In this document: positions 43,696-53,132 of the stretch, piece after piece | How positions within the stretch are numbered: the first letter of the stretch is position 1 | How the letters are laid out: every line of letters begins with the position of its first letter | Origin: Candidatus Gallitreponema excrementavium | GTDB taxonomy: Bacteria; Spirochaetota; Spirochaetia; Treponematales; Treponemataceae | Reading direction: 5' to 3' | DNA: 64,000 nucleotides | Assembly (NCBI GenBank): GCA_017694795.1 | Contig: JADIMM010000079.1 | Span: 23,654 to 87,653 of the forward strand | Notes under the pieces: generated by a model | The model's input: only the letters and a program-made list of their open reading frames with translations | Told to the model about the DNA's origin: nothing | Databases searched by the model: none | Position numbers and translations under genes: made by a program

Positions 43696-46600
43696 ATGAA
43701 TACATTATATAATCCGGTTTTTGAACATGAAAACTGCGGGATTGGAGCAGTTGTTAACATCGACGGACTTTCATCCAGAAAAACTGTTGAGGATGCACTT
43801 TCAATTGTTGAAAAACTTGAACACCGTGCCGGCAAAGATGCCACCGGAAAAACCGGAGACGGTGTAGGAATTATGGTTCAGATTTCCCACTCTTTTTTTA
43901 AAAATGAAACTACAAAACTTGGAATTAAAATCGGTGAGGAACGGGATTATGGTGTGGGAATGTTTTTTATGTCACAGGATTCTGAAAAGAAAGAAATGGA
44001 CATGAAACTTTTCCAGGCCCTCTGTAGAAAAGAAAATCTGGAATTTGCAGGCTGGCGTGAAGTACCTGTCAACACGGACATTCTCGGAGAAAAGGCCCTA
44101 AAAAGTATGCCGTCAATAATGCAGTGTTTTGTGCAAAAACCTTCAGGCATAAACAGAGGCATAGACTTTGACAGAAAACTTTATGTTTTACGCCGTTACT
44201 TTGAACACAGTGCCACAGACACTTATGTTGCCTCATTGTCTTCCCGTACAATTACCTATAAGGGTATGTTTCTGGTAAACCAACTGAGGCTTTTTTATAA
44301 AGACTTGCAAAATGCTGATTATACATCAAACTTTGCCATTGTACATTCAAGGTTTTCAACAAATACTGTACCTTCATGGGAACGGGCCCACCCGAACCGG
44401 ATCATAGCCCATAACGGAGAAATAAACACAATCCGTGGTAATGTTGACAGAATGCTGGCCAGAGAAGAAACAATAAAATCACCGGTCTTTTCCGATGAAG
44501 ACATGAAAAAAATTCTTCCTGCCATAAATACCGACGGTTCTGATTCCGCAATACTGGACAATACACTGGAATTCCTTGTAATGAACGGAATGCCGTTGCC
44601 ATTGGCAGTTATGATTTGTATTCCGGAACCATGGCGTAATGACACAAATATATCGAGGGTAAAAAAGGATTTTTATCATTACTGGTCTACCATGATGGAA
44701 AGCTGGGACGGACCCGCTGCAATTATTTTCAGTGACGGTGACACATTCGGAGCCACACTGGACAGAAACGGATTGAGACCCAGCAGATATTATATAACAA
44801 AAGACAATAATTTAATTCTTGCCTCCGAAGTCGGGGTCCTTGATATTCCGGAAAATAAAATAGTAAAAAAATCCAGACTGATGCCGGGGAAAATTCTTAT
44901 AGTTGATATGGCAAAGAAGAGAATTATTTCCGACGAGGAATGCAAAAACTATTTTGCTAATTCCAATCCATACGGAGAATGGCTGGATAATAATTTGATA
45001 GAATTAAAAGACCTGAAAATTCCGAATAAGAAAATTCCGGTATACACAGAAGAAGAAAGAAATCTTATTTACAAAACATTCGGCTGGACACAGGAAGACA
45101 TCAACGACATGATTCTTCCGCTGGCGAGGGATGGCGTAGAACCCACAAGTGCTATGGGAATCGATATTCCCCTGGCAGTCTTATCAAAGAAAGCCCCGCC
45201 ACTATACTCATATTTTAAACAGTTGTTTGCCCAGGTAACAAATCCTCCAATCGATTCTTTAAGGGAAAAAATAGTAACTGATACAACCGTTTATCTTGGA
45301 TCCGACGGTAATCTGTTAATTGATAAAGGCGAAAACTGCACAATGCTCGAAATTCATAATCCGGTTTTAACCGGGGTTGATGTTATGAAAATAAAGGGCC
45401 TCCATAAAAATGGATTAAACGCTGCAACAATTTCACTCTTGTTCTATAAAAATACATCGTTGGAAAACGCAATAGATGATCTCTTTGTAGCAATAGACAG
45501 GGAATATTTTAAAGGTTCCAATATCCTGATTTTATCTGACAGGGGAATTGACGAAAACCATCTTGCCATTCCTTCGCTTCTGGCGGTTTCTGCTGTAGAA
45601 CAGTATTTGATTAAAACCAAAAAACGGACAGCTGTTTCAATTATAATAGAAAGCGGGGAAATACGTAATGTACATCAGGTGGCAATGTGCCTGGGATACG
45701 GTGCAAGGGCAGTAAACCCATATCTCGCCCACGAATGTATAGCAGAGCTTATAGACAAAAAAATCCTGGATAAAGATTACCATACTGCAATTGATGATTA
45801 CAATAAAGGGATTATAAACGGAGTGGTAAAGATTTCTGCAAAGATGGGTATTTCTACTTTACAGTCTTATCAGTCGGCTCAGATTTTTGAGGCAGTTGGA
45901 ATAAATAAAGGTGTAATAGATAAATATTTTACAAATACAACAAGCAGAATTGAAGGTATCGGACTGAAAGAAATTCAGGAAGATATTATCTTCCATCATT
46001 CAAATGCTTTTTGGAAGACTACTGATACAACAAATTCATTGGAAAATCTGGGATTCCACAGATACAGAAATACAAATAACAGCGAAAAACACATAATAAC
46101 CCCGGAAGTAATAAAACTGCTGCAGGAATCTGTCCGGGAAGGAGATTACGGAAAATTCAAGAAATATTCAGGACTTGTCAACAACCCGGAACAATTCTTT
46201 ACATTAAGGGATCTTTTGGATTTTAATTTTACCGAAGAAAATGAAATTCCAATAACTGAAGTTGAAAGTGTAGAAGAAATAGTACAGCGGTTTAAAACTG
46301 GTGCAATGTCATACGGCTCAATCAGCGAAGAAGCCCATAAATGTCTCGCCGAGGCAATGAACACCATCCACGGAAAATCCAATTCGGGAGAAGGGGGCGA
46401 AGACAGCAGCCGGTTTAATACAATTTATAACAGCGAGATTAAACAGGTTGCTTCCGGAAGATTCGGTGTTACAGAAGAATATCTTTTAAGTGCAAAAGAA
46501 ATTCAGATTAAACTTGCCCAGGGAGCCAAGCCCGGGGAAGGCGGACACCTTCCCGGGAAAAAAGTATATCCCTGGATTGCAAAGACAAGATTTTCAACAC

Positions 46601-48222
46601 CGGGGGTACAGCTCATCTCTCCCCCACCACATCATGATATTTATTCCATTGAGGATCTTGCCCAACTTATTTATGATTTAAAAAATGCAAACAGGCAGGC
46701 ATATATTTCAGTAAAACTTGTAAGTGAGGCAGGTGTTGGCACAATAGCATCAGGGGTTGCAAAGGCAGGAAGTCAGCTGATTCTAATTTCAGGACATGAC
46801 GGAGGAACAGGAGCAGCTCCGATAAGTTCAATCCATCATGCCGGATTACCTTGGGAAATGGGACTTGCTGAAACCCACCAAACACTTATACAAAACGAAT
46901 TAAGAAGCAAAGTCAGGCTGGAAGTTGACGGAAAACTGATGACCGGCCGTGATGTTGCAATGGCTGCACTGTTAGGAGCCGAGGAATTCGGATTTTCGAC
47001 AGCACCTATAATTGCACTGGGATGCAAAATGCTCAGGGTGTGCAATCTTGACACCTGTCCTTTTGGAGTTGCAACCCAAAACAAAACCTTAAGGGAAAAA
47101 TTCCCCGGAAAACCGGAGTATGTAATTAATTTCATGAAATTTGTTGCGGAAGAATTAAGGGAAATTATGGCAAAGTTGGGAATCAGAAACCTTGACGAAA
47201 TGTGCGGCCGTAACGACCTGTTAAAGTTCAAACAAATTCCAGATTCTGAAAGAGCCTCTCTGATTGACTTGAGTGGAATAACCGACTATAAAATTCCGGA
47301 AAATTCAAAAACACATTTTGACCCGGAAGATACATATCAGTTCAATCTTGAAAAAACACTTGATATGCAGTTTCTCCTGCCAAAGTTTGCTACAGAGATA
47401 GAAACGAACAAGGATATAAATCTTACAATCGATGAAAAAATCAAGTGTACAAATAGAAGCCTGGGAACAATTTTTGGTTCGGAGATTCAAAAATTTTATG
47501 ATTCAACTTTGGAAGAAGACACCTATGTGGTCAAATTACATGGTGGCGCAGGTCAATCCTTTGGTGCTTTCATTCCGAAAGGTCTGACTCTGTATCTGGA
47601 AGGAGATGCAAATGACGGAATCGGTAAAGGCTTGTCGGGAGGTAAAATAATAATAAAACCTGACAGGGAATTTACCGGGAAACCGGAAGATAATATTATT
47701 GCAGGAAATGTTGCGTTATATGGAGCAACATCAGGGAGTATCTTTATAAACGGCATAGCCGGGGAAAGATTTGCAGTCCGCAATTCCGGAGCTGTTGCAG
47801 TCGTAGAAGGTTGCGGTGACCACGCTTTGGAATACATGACAGGAGGTACAGTTCTTATCCTTGGCCCTACAGGTAAAAATCTTGGGGCAGGTATGAGCGG
47901 AGGCACAGCTTATATCTTGGATTTAAACCACGATTTGTATTTGCGTGTGAATAAAGAAATGGTTTCGATTTTTGATGCTTTAAACGAGCATGATAAACGG
48001 AATATAGAAACACTCATAAAAAAGCATTATAAAGAAACCGGCTCAAAAACAGCAGAAAAGATTCTCAATGATTTTGATTTTTATTTTAAGCACTTTAAGA
48101 AAGTAGTTCCTAACGATTATAAAAAGATGCTTGAAGAAATTGAAAAGAACACAAAAGAAGGATTGAGTTATGAAGATGCAGAATTCAAGGCATTTGAAAA
48201 ACTTACAGGAAAGTCAAAATAA
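43696..48222 (+). CDS. gltB: Glutamate synthase large subunit
   Basis: The enzyme turns 2-oxoglutarate and glutamine into two glutamates. The 1508-aa chain has a 13-residue propeptide before the nucleophile Cys14 (HENCGIGAVV), a class-II glutaminase domain (LAREE, HNGEINTIRGN), a central domain, the FMN barrel (GGEDSSRFN, ISGHDGGTGAAPISS) and the 3Fe-4S cysteines in CKMLRVCNLDTCPFG, then the C-terminal beta-helix (AGMSGGTAYILD). No small subunit (gltD) is present; the electron donor may be ferredoxin or a GltD encoded elsewhere. It is the middle gene of the asnB operon and is overlapped by purF. Confidence 0.96.
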   Translation: MNTLYNPVFEHENCGIGAVVNIDGLSSRKTVEDALSIVEKLEHRAGKDATGKTGDGVGIMVQISHSFFKNETTKLGIKIGEERDYGVGMFFMSQDSEKKEMDMKLFQALCRKENLEFAGWREVPVNTDILGEKALKSMPSIMQCFVQKPSGINRGIDFDRKLYVLRRYFEHSATDTYVASLSSRTITYKGMFLVNQLRLFYKDLQNADYTSNFAIVHSRFSTNTVPSWERAHPNRIIAHNGEINTIRGNVDRMLAREETIKSPVFSDEDMKKILPAINTDGSDSAILDNTLEFLVMNGMPLPLAVMICIPEPWRNDTNISRVKKDFYHYWSTMMESWDGPAAIIFSDGDTFGATLDRNGLRPSRYYITKDNNLILASEVGVLDIPENKIVKKSRLMPGKILIVDMAKKRIISDEECKNYFANSNPYGEWLDNNLIELKDLKIPNKKIPVYTEEERNLIYKTFGWTQEDINDMILPLARDGVEPTSAMGIDIPLAVLSKKAPPLYSYFKQLFAQVTNPPIDSLREKIVTDTTVYLGSDGNLLIDKGENCTMLEIHNPVLTGVDVMKIKGLHKNGLNAATISLLFYKNTSLENAIDDLFVAIDREYFKGSNILILSDRGIDENHLAIPSLLAVSAVEQYLIKTKKRTAVSIIIESGEIRNVHQVAMCLGYGARAVNPYLAHECIAELIDKKILDKDYHTAIDDYNKGIINGVVKISAKMGISTLQSYQSAQIFEAVGINKGVIDKYFTNTTSRIEGIGLKEIQEDIIFHHSNAFWKTTDTTNSLENLGFHRYRNTNNSEKHIITPEVIKLLQESVREGDYGKFKKYSGLVNNPEQFFTLRDLLDFNFTEENEIPITEVESVEEIVQRFKTGAMSYGSISEEAHKCLAEAMNTIHGKSNSGEGGEDSSRFNTIYNSEIKQVASGRFGVTEEYLLSAKEIQIKLAQGAKPGEGGHLPGKKVYPWIAKTRFSTPGVQLISPPPHHDIYSIEDLAQLIYDLKNANRQAYISVKLVSEAGVGTIASGVAKAGSQLILISGHDGGTGAAPISSIHHAGLPWEMGLAETHQTLIQNELRSKVRLEVDGKLMTGRDVAMAALLGAEEFGFSTAPIIALGCKMLRVCNLDTCPFGVATQNKTLREKFPGKPEYVINFMKFVAEELREIMAKLGIRNLDEMCGRNDLLKFKQIPDSERASLIDLSGITDYKIPENSKTHFDPEDTYQFNLEKTLDMQFLLPKFATEIETNKDINLTIDEKIKCTNRSLGTIFGSEIQKFYDSTLEEDTYVVKLHGGAGQSFGAFIPKGLTLYLEGDANDGIGKGLSGGKIIIKPDREFTGKPEDNIIAGNVALYGATSGSIFINGIAGERFAVRNSGAVAVVEGCGDHALEYMTGGTVLILGPTGKNLGAGMSGGTAYILDLNHDLYLRVNKEMVSIFDALNEHDKRNIETLIKKHYKETGSKTAEKILNDFDFYFKHFKKVVPNDYKKMLEEIEKNTKEGLSYEDAEFKAFEKLTGKSK

Positions 48223-49624
48223 ATCCGGGAATGAAAAACTTCATGAGGCCTGTGGGGTCGCAGGATTCTATACGGATAAAGGATATTTGGATACTTGCAA
48301 TCCTGCAGCTGAGGTTTACAAGAACCTGATAGCTTTGCAGCACAGGGGACAGGAAAGCTGCGGCATTGCCGTATGTGACGGTGATAAAATCACATTACAA
48401 AAAGGAAGCGGTCTGGTAAACGAAGTATTCAACAGTCACGAGTTGTCAAAGCTTAAAGGAAACATTTCTGTTGGTCATGTCCGATATTCAACATCCGGAG
48501 ACAACTCTATAAATAACGCACAGCCATTCTACGGTTCTTTTGAATCTCAGGAATTTGTTATCGCCCATAACGGACAACTTTGCAATCATAACGAGATAAA
48601 AAAAGAACTGGAACAAAAAGGATATAAATTTTCATCCACAAGCGATACGGAAGTAATTCTCAAGTTATTGGAAGATGAAATAAAAAATAATCCAGGGAAA
48701 AAAGTAACTGATGTCCTTCCGGTTGTTTTAAATATGATTAAAGGTTCTTTTTCACTTTGCATAATGACAAAAGACAGTTTAATCGGTGCCCGGGACTGTA
48801 ACGGAATACGGCCTTTATGTATCGGGAAGAAAGAAAATAACTGGATTATATCCAGCGAATCCTGCGGAATAGATGCGGCAGGAGGTAAATTAGTACGGGA
48901 TGTTTTGCCCGGAGAAATTGTTGAAATTCAAAACGGAAAACTTAACAGTTTATTTTATAGTTCAGAAAGGACAAAACAAACCTGTATTTTTGAATATGTA
49001 TATTTTGCAAGACCGGATTCAGTAATCGACGGTATACCTGTTCAAAGTGCAAGGTTTAAAATGGGGGAAAGGCTTTTTAAAGAAGCAAGCATTATGGCGG
49101 ATGCTGTTATTGGTGTTCCTGACAGCGGTGTTAGTGCTGCCCTTGGATTTTCTTCTGCATCAGGAATCCCGTTCTCACTTGGTCTGATAAAAAACAAGTA
49201 CATCGGACGTTCATTTATTCTGTCGGAACAAAAAGAAAGGGAAAGTATTGTCAATCTGAAACTAAATGCCATAAAGACTGAGATTGATGGAAAACGTATT
49301 GTTGTCATAGACGACTCCTTGGTAAGGGGAACCACCTGCAAATACCTCATAAGACTTTTACGCAGGGCCGGGGCAAAGGAAATCCATTTGAGAATTTCTT
49401 CCCCGCAAGTAGTGTTCCCGTGTTACCTGGGTATAGATACCCCGCAAAAAGATGAACTGATTTCAACCAAATATACTATTCCTGAAATATGTGAACAGGT
49501 AGGAGCCGACTCCCTGGCATTTATAACGTTACCCGGAATGGTTGAAGTTTTAAAGTCATTTTCAGATAATGCAGGATTTTGCACAGGATGCTTCAACGGA
49601 GAATACCCGGTTCCTTTTATTTAA
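48170..49624 (+). CDS. purF: Amidophosphoribosyltransferase
   Basis: PurF makes 5-phosphoribosylamine from PRPP and glutamine, the first step of purine synthesis. The nucleophile is in HEACGVAGF after a propeptide, with RYSTSG and AHNGQL. PRPP site: VVIDDSLVRGTTCK. Four cysteines in TCIFEYVYFARPDS, FPCYLGID and FCTGCFNG match the Fe-S-cluster form of Bacillus subtilis type. The ATG at 48170, with AAGGA upstream, lies 53 nt inside gltB in another frame; later starts (48176, TTG 48194) are possible. Its stop TAA overlaps that of the convergent ANTAR gene by three of four bases. Confidence 0.94.
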   Translation: MKMQNSRHLKNLQESQNKSGNEKLHEACGVAGFYTDKGYLDTCNPAAEVYKNLIALQHRGQESCGIAVCDGDKITLQKGSGLVNEVFNSHELSKLKGNISVGHVRYSTSGDNSINNAQPFYGSFESQEFVIAHNGQLCNHNEIKKELEQKGYKFSSTSDTEVILKLLEDEIKNNPGKKVTDVLPVVLNMIKGSFSLCIMTKDSLIGARDCNGIRPLCIGKKENNWIISSESCGIDAAGGKLVRDVLPGEIVEIQNGKLNSLFYSSERTKQTCIFEYVYFARPDSVIDGIPVQSARFKMGERLFKEASIMADAVIGVPDSGVSAALGFSSASGIPFSLGLIKNKYIGRSFILSEQKERESIVNLKLNAIKTEIDGKRIVVIDDSLVRGTTCKYLIRLLRRAGAKEIHLRISSPQVVFPCYLGIDTPQKDELISTKYTIPEICEQVGADSLAFITLPGMVEVLKSFSDNAGFCTGCFNGEYPVPFI

Positions 49625-50187
49625 CCATAAGTTCTGATTATTTGTTCGGCTATTTCAGATTTTTTTAAGCACCGGTCCATAGCTTTTTTTTCTATGTGAC
49701 GGTGGGCTTCCTGTTCTGTCATGGAAAGATTTTTTACAAGGAGCAGCTTGGCACGGTTTACAATTCTTATTTCATCCATTTTTTCTTTTAATTTGATGGT
49801 CTTTAGATTAATGTTCTGCATTTTGTGCACCACAGCAATCACAATCTTCATTATCGAATAAAACCGGAAACTGTCAAATGGTTTTGCAAGGGTTATAATT
49901 CCATCACCTTCAACCCTTTCTGATACTGTCTCAAAATTAGATACCGGACAAAGTAAGACAACCACCGTTGAATCATCTCCAACAGAAAAAGAAAACTCTA
50001 TTACCTCCGGGTCTTCTGCGTCAAGCAAAATTACGTCATACCGTCTGTTGGACAAATTTCTTTTTACAGCATTTATATCACTATAGAATTCCGATTCAAA
50101 AATCTGAACCGGCAGAATTGACTTAATTACGGACATCAATTTTTCGTCTTTTGTGTATATTAAAATACTGTAATAATTTAATAACAT
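49621..50187 (-). CDS. ANTAR response regulator, predicted RNA-binding transcription antiterminator
   Basis: The 188-aa protein has a receiver-like domain (residues ~5-115) with Asp56 in DVILLDAEDP as the phospho-acceptor, acidic Asp14/Glu15, and Lys102 in LAKPFDS; Cys80 replaces the usual Thr/Ser. A coiled-coil (residues ~125-148) and the ANTAR three-helix domain (AKLLLVKNLSMTEQEAHRHI, then KKAMDRCLKKSEIAEQII) follow. ANTAR proteins bind RNA hairpins with A1/G4 hexaloops and stop a terminator forming. It is the last gene of pyrG-glnA-ANTAR, 3 nt after glnA, and three matching elements sit upstream of nearby nitrogen genes. No sensor kinase is nearby. Confidence 0.93.
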   Translation of the reverse strand: MLLNYYSILIYTKDEKLMSVIKSILPVQIFESEFYSDINAVKRNLSNRRYDVILLDAEDPEVIEFSFSVGDDSTVVVLLCPVSNFETVSERVEGDGIITLAKPFDSFRFYSIMKIVIAVVHKMQNINLKTIKLKEKMDEIRIVNRAKLLLVKNLSMTEQEAHRHIEKKAMDRCLKKSEIAEQIIRTYG

Positions 50188-50190
50188 AAA

Positions 50191-51405
50191 TCAGATTCCG
50201 TATTTTTTTATGAATTCTTTTCCAAGATATGTTGTAATAAATTTGCTTGCTGCTGCATTTTTGTGTGCTTTTTCCAAAGTACTCGGCAACAAATCCAGCT
50301 TTAACGAAGCTGCACTATCCGAATCAAAAAGATTTTCTGTGACCTCCTTTGGAGGAATACTTTTGTTCTTTATTCCGTCCAAAGCCGCATAAATTAACAG
50401 GGTATATGCGATGTATGGATTGCAAGCGGGATCCGGTGAACGTATTTCAATTCTCCTGTCACCCTTTGTTGCAGGAATTCTCAGACAGGTTGAACGGTTC
50501 TCCCTCCCGTAGGCAATATATTTAGGGGCTTTAAATTCTCCCAACCTCAAATATGACTGCCTCGAAGGATTCAAAAAATATGTCATATCTTTTATATTAT
50601 TTAAGATCCCGCCAATGATATAATCAAAGATTTCAGGTCTATCTTCTTTTTCCGGGACTTTATAAGAAAGGTTTATGTGCATTCCGCTTCCGGCTTCATC
50701 TGCAATAGGTTTTGGTGAAAAATCGGCACACAGCCCGTTTCCAAAAGCCTTTGTCCTTACAATCCATTTAAAGGTAGAATTATTGTCGGCTGCACTTACC
50801 GGATCGGAATAATGAAAATCTATTTCATTCTGTCCCGGCCCTTCTTCATGATGACTTGCTTCGGGAATGATTCCCATTTGCTCCAGTGTAAAGCATATAT
50901 CACGGCGTATATTTTCACCCTTGTCGTCAGGTGCAATATCCATATACCCAGCCTGGTCAAAAGGTACTTTAGAAGGATTCCCGTTCTGGTCAAGCTGAAA
51001 CAAATAAAACTCAATTTCTGTACCGAACTTAAATTCTATTCCGGCTTCCGCCTTTGCTTTTTCAACAGCCTTTTGTAAAATATAACGGCTGTCATATTCA
51101 TAAGGCGTCCCGTCAGGATATTTTATCCCACAGAACAAACGGATAACCTTTCCCGTCATTGGACGCCAAGGCAAAACGGCAAGAGTTGCAGGCTCAGGAT
51201 GAAGAAATAAATCCGACCTGTTGGGATTTTCAAAACCCTTTACTGCTGAAGCGTCAAAGGCAATTCCATCACGGAAGGCTCTCTCCAGCTCACCAGCCAT
51301 AATAGAAATGTTTTTCTGGCGGCCTGTAATATCAAAAAAAGCAAGTCGGACAAATCTAACATCTTCTTCCTTTACAAAATCCAAAACCTCTGACTCTGTA
51401 TACAC
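50191..51405 (-). CDS. glnA: Glutamine synthetase, type I, short form (404 aa)
   Basis: The enzyme joins ammonium to glutamate using ATP. GSI motifs are present: FKFGTEIEFYLF, HHEEGPGQNEIDFHYSDP, GSGMHINLS, the glutamate loop NRSTCLRIP and EIRSPDPACNPYIAY. It ends at residue 404 with KFITTYLGKEFIKKYGI, lacking the ~40-residue tail found in most GSI. The adenylylation-site region reads TENLFD, with Phe where the regulated beta type has Tyr, so control by adenylylation is unlikely. Both ends are intact reading frame, so this is not a frameshift. It is 32 nt after pyrG and 3 nt before the ANTAR gene. Confidence 0.92.
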   Translation of the reverse strand: MYTESEVLDFVKEEDVRFVRLAFFDITGRQKNISIMAGELERAFRDGIAFDASAVKGFENPNRSDLFLHPEPATLAVLPWRPMTGKVIRLFCGIKYPDGTPYEYDSRYILQKAVEKAKAEAGIEFKFGTEIEFYLFQLDQNGNPSKVPFDQAGYMDIAPDDKGENIRRDICFTLEQMGIIPEASHHEEGPGQNEIDFHYSDPVSAADNNSTFKWIVRTKAFGNGLCADFSPKPIADEAGSGMHINLSYKVPEKEDRPEIFDYIIGGILNNIKDMTYFLNPSRQSYLRLGEFKAPKYIAYGRENRSTCLRIPATKGDRRIEIRSPDPACNPYIAYTLLIYAALDGIKNKSIPPKEVTENLFDSDSAASLKLDLLPSTLEKAHKNAAASKFITTYLGKEFIKKYGI

Positions 51406-51437
51406 AAAAACCTCCTTTTGACACTTCTGCTAATATA

Positions 51438-53036
51438 CTACATCATAATTCCTGCCCGCACAAGTTCCAAAAATATTTTTTCCGGATTACCGGGGCGGCT
51501 TTTAAATTCAGGGTGAAACTGTACGCCGATAAAAAATTTATGTTTGTCACTTTCCAGCTTAACAGATTCAGCTACATGGCCGTCTGTGGAAACAGAGGGA
51601 ATAACAAGACCCTTTTCTTCAAACAAAGGCCAATACTTTCTGTTCAATCCATATCTGTGCCTGTGCCGTTCAAAAATCCTGTCTTCGCCATAAATCTTTT
51701 TCATTAAAGTCCCCGGTTTTATTTCACATACATAACTTCCCAGCCTCATGGTGGCACCCTTTTTTGTTTTATCAAAATCTTCCAGAACAGTTATTACCGG
51801 TTCTTTACAATCAGGATTAAATTCCTGTGAATCTGCACCTTCCAGGTTGAGAACATTTCTTGCATATTCAATTACAATAACCTGCATTCCAAGACAAATA
51901 CCAAGGAGTGGTATATTGTTTACCCTGGCATATTGACAGGCCCTTACCATTCCTTCTATACCCCTTATTCCAAAACCTCCCGGAATTATCAATCCATTAC
52001 AATCTGAAAGAACATTTGCAGGATCTTTTTTTGTCAGACTGTCACTGTCTATCCATTTTATCTTTAAATTTGTCCCGGATTCAAAACTTGCATGATTCAG
52101 GGCCTCTACTATGGAGATATAGGAATCGTGAAGTTTAACATACTTGCCGATAATACCTATGGTTATACAGCCAGTACGGTTATGAATCTTATTTATAGTT
52201 TTATTCCATTCCGATAAATCTGACTTTGTGTTTTCTATCCCCAATTCCCGGCATACAACTTCATCCATTTTCTGCTCGTAAAGCATCATTGGAACCTCAT
52301 ATAATGAAGGCAAAGTTGTATTCGAAATCACACAGTCAACAGGAACATTACAAAAAAGTGAAATTTTATTTTTTATTTCAGGGGTTATTTCAACATCAGA
52401 ACGGGTTACGATTAAATCAGGATGGATTCCCACTGCCATTAACTCTTTAACAGAATGCTGCACAGGTTTTGATTTAAATTCATTACTTCCTGAAATATAA
52501 GGAACAAGCCCCACATGAATAAAAAGACAGTTACGCCTTCCTACCTCCAAAGACAGCTGCCTTATTGCTTCTAAAAAAGGCTGGCTTTCAATATCCCCTA
52601 CGGTTCCGCCTATTTCAACAATTCCTATATCAGCATTTGATTCATTAAAATTATTATAAATATATTCTTTTATTTCATTTGTAACATGGGGAATAATCTG
52701 AACCGTTTCTCCAAGATAATCTCCATTTCTTTCCTTATTTAGAACATTCCAATAAACCCTGCCGCTTGTAAGGTTGGAATAACGGTTAAGGTTCAAATCT
52801 ATAAACCTTTCGTAATGCCCCAAGTCCAAGTCTGTTTCAACTCCGTCCTCTGTCACAAACACTTCTCCATGTTGAAAGGGGCTCATAGTGCCGGGATCAA
52901 TATTGAGATAAGGATCAAGTTTTTGTGCTGAAATTTTAAGTCCCCTGGATTTTAACAGCCGTCCCAGGGATGCCGCGGTAATACCTTTTCCTAAACCGGA
53001 AACAACGCCTCCGGTAACAAAAATAAACTTATACAT
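51438..53036 (-). CDS. pyrG: CTP synthase
   Basis: PyrG makes CTP from UTP with ATP and glutamine. The 532-aa chain has the synthetase domain (FVTGGVVSGLGKGITAASLG, DPYLNIDPGTMSPFQHGEVF, EIGGTVGDIESQPFLEAIRQ) and a class-I glutaminase with GICLGMQ around the nucleophile Cys and HPEF near the end. The ATG at 53036 follows AGGAAGG. It is the first gene of the operon with glnA and the ANTAR regulator and lies behind an attenuator of the same design as those of asnB and glnN. Confidence 0.97.
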   Translation of the reverse strand: MYKFIFVTGGVVSGLGKGITAASLGRLLKSRGLKISAQKLDPYLNIDPGTMSPFQHGEVFVTEDGVETDLDLGHYERFIDLNLNRYSNLTSGRVYWNVLNKERNGDYLGETVQIIPHVTNEIKEYIYNNFNESNADIGIVEIGGTVGDIESQPFLEAIRQLSLEVGRRNCLFIHVGLVPYISGSNEFKSKPVQHSVKELMAVGIHPDLIVTRSDVEITPEIKNKISLFCNVPVDCVISNTTLPSLYEVPMMLYEQKMDEVVCRELGIENTKSDLSEWNKTINKIHNRTGCITIGIIGKYVKLHDSYISIVEALNHASFESGTNLKIKWIDSDSLTKKDPANVLSDCNGLIIPGGFGIRGIEGMVRACQYARVNNIPLLGICLGMQVIVIEYARNVLNLEGADSQEFNPDCKEPVITVLEDFDKTKKGATMRLGSYVCEIKPGTLMKKIYGEDRIFERHRHRYGLNRKYWPLFEEKGLVIPSVSTDGHVAESVKLESDKHKFFIGVQFHPEFKSRPGNPEKIFLELVRAGIMM

Positions 53037-53050
53037 TCTTTCCTTCCTGT

Positions 53051-53116
53051 AAAAAACAAAAAGGCGTTCACTTGATTCCAGAGACAGTTAACCTCTAAAA
53101 TCAAATGAACGCCTTT
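53051..53116 (-). terminator. Attenuation terminator before pyrG
   Basis: On the minus strand an 18-bp stem (AAAGGCGTTCATTTGATT with its complement, one G-U pair) closes a 21-nt loop and is followed by TTTTTGTTTTTT. It ends about 15 nt before the pyrG ATG. Its 5' arm contains the loop and 3' arm of the hexaloop hairpin. Confidence 0.85.
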
Positions 53117-53122
53117 GCTCAT
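53105..53122 (-). promoter_or_regulatory. ANTAR-type hexaloop hairpin (antiterminator), pyrG copy
   Basis: On the minus strand ATGAGC pairs with GTTCAT around the hexaloop AAAGGC. Only the loop-closing GC/GU pairs and the loop are shared with the other two copies; the outer four pairs have different bases but still pair. Confidence 0.7.
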
Positions 53123-53132
53123 TTATACTATA

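Noticed and set aside
50191..51405. Frameshift or premature stop in glnA
   Set aside because: No GSI C-terminal sequence appears in other frames after the stop and the ANTAR gene begins 3 nt later, so the short form looks genuine.
53051..53126. pyrG attenuation by reiterative transcription at a G-run, as in Firmicutes
   Set aside because: The predicted +1 region reads ATAAATGAGC with no GGGC run, so the mechanism does not fit; the hexaloop/terminator pair explains the leader better.
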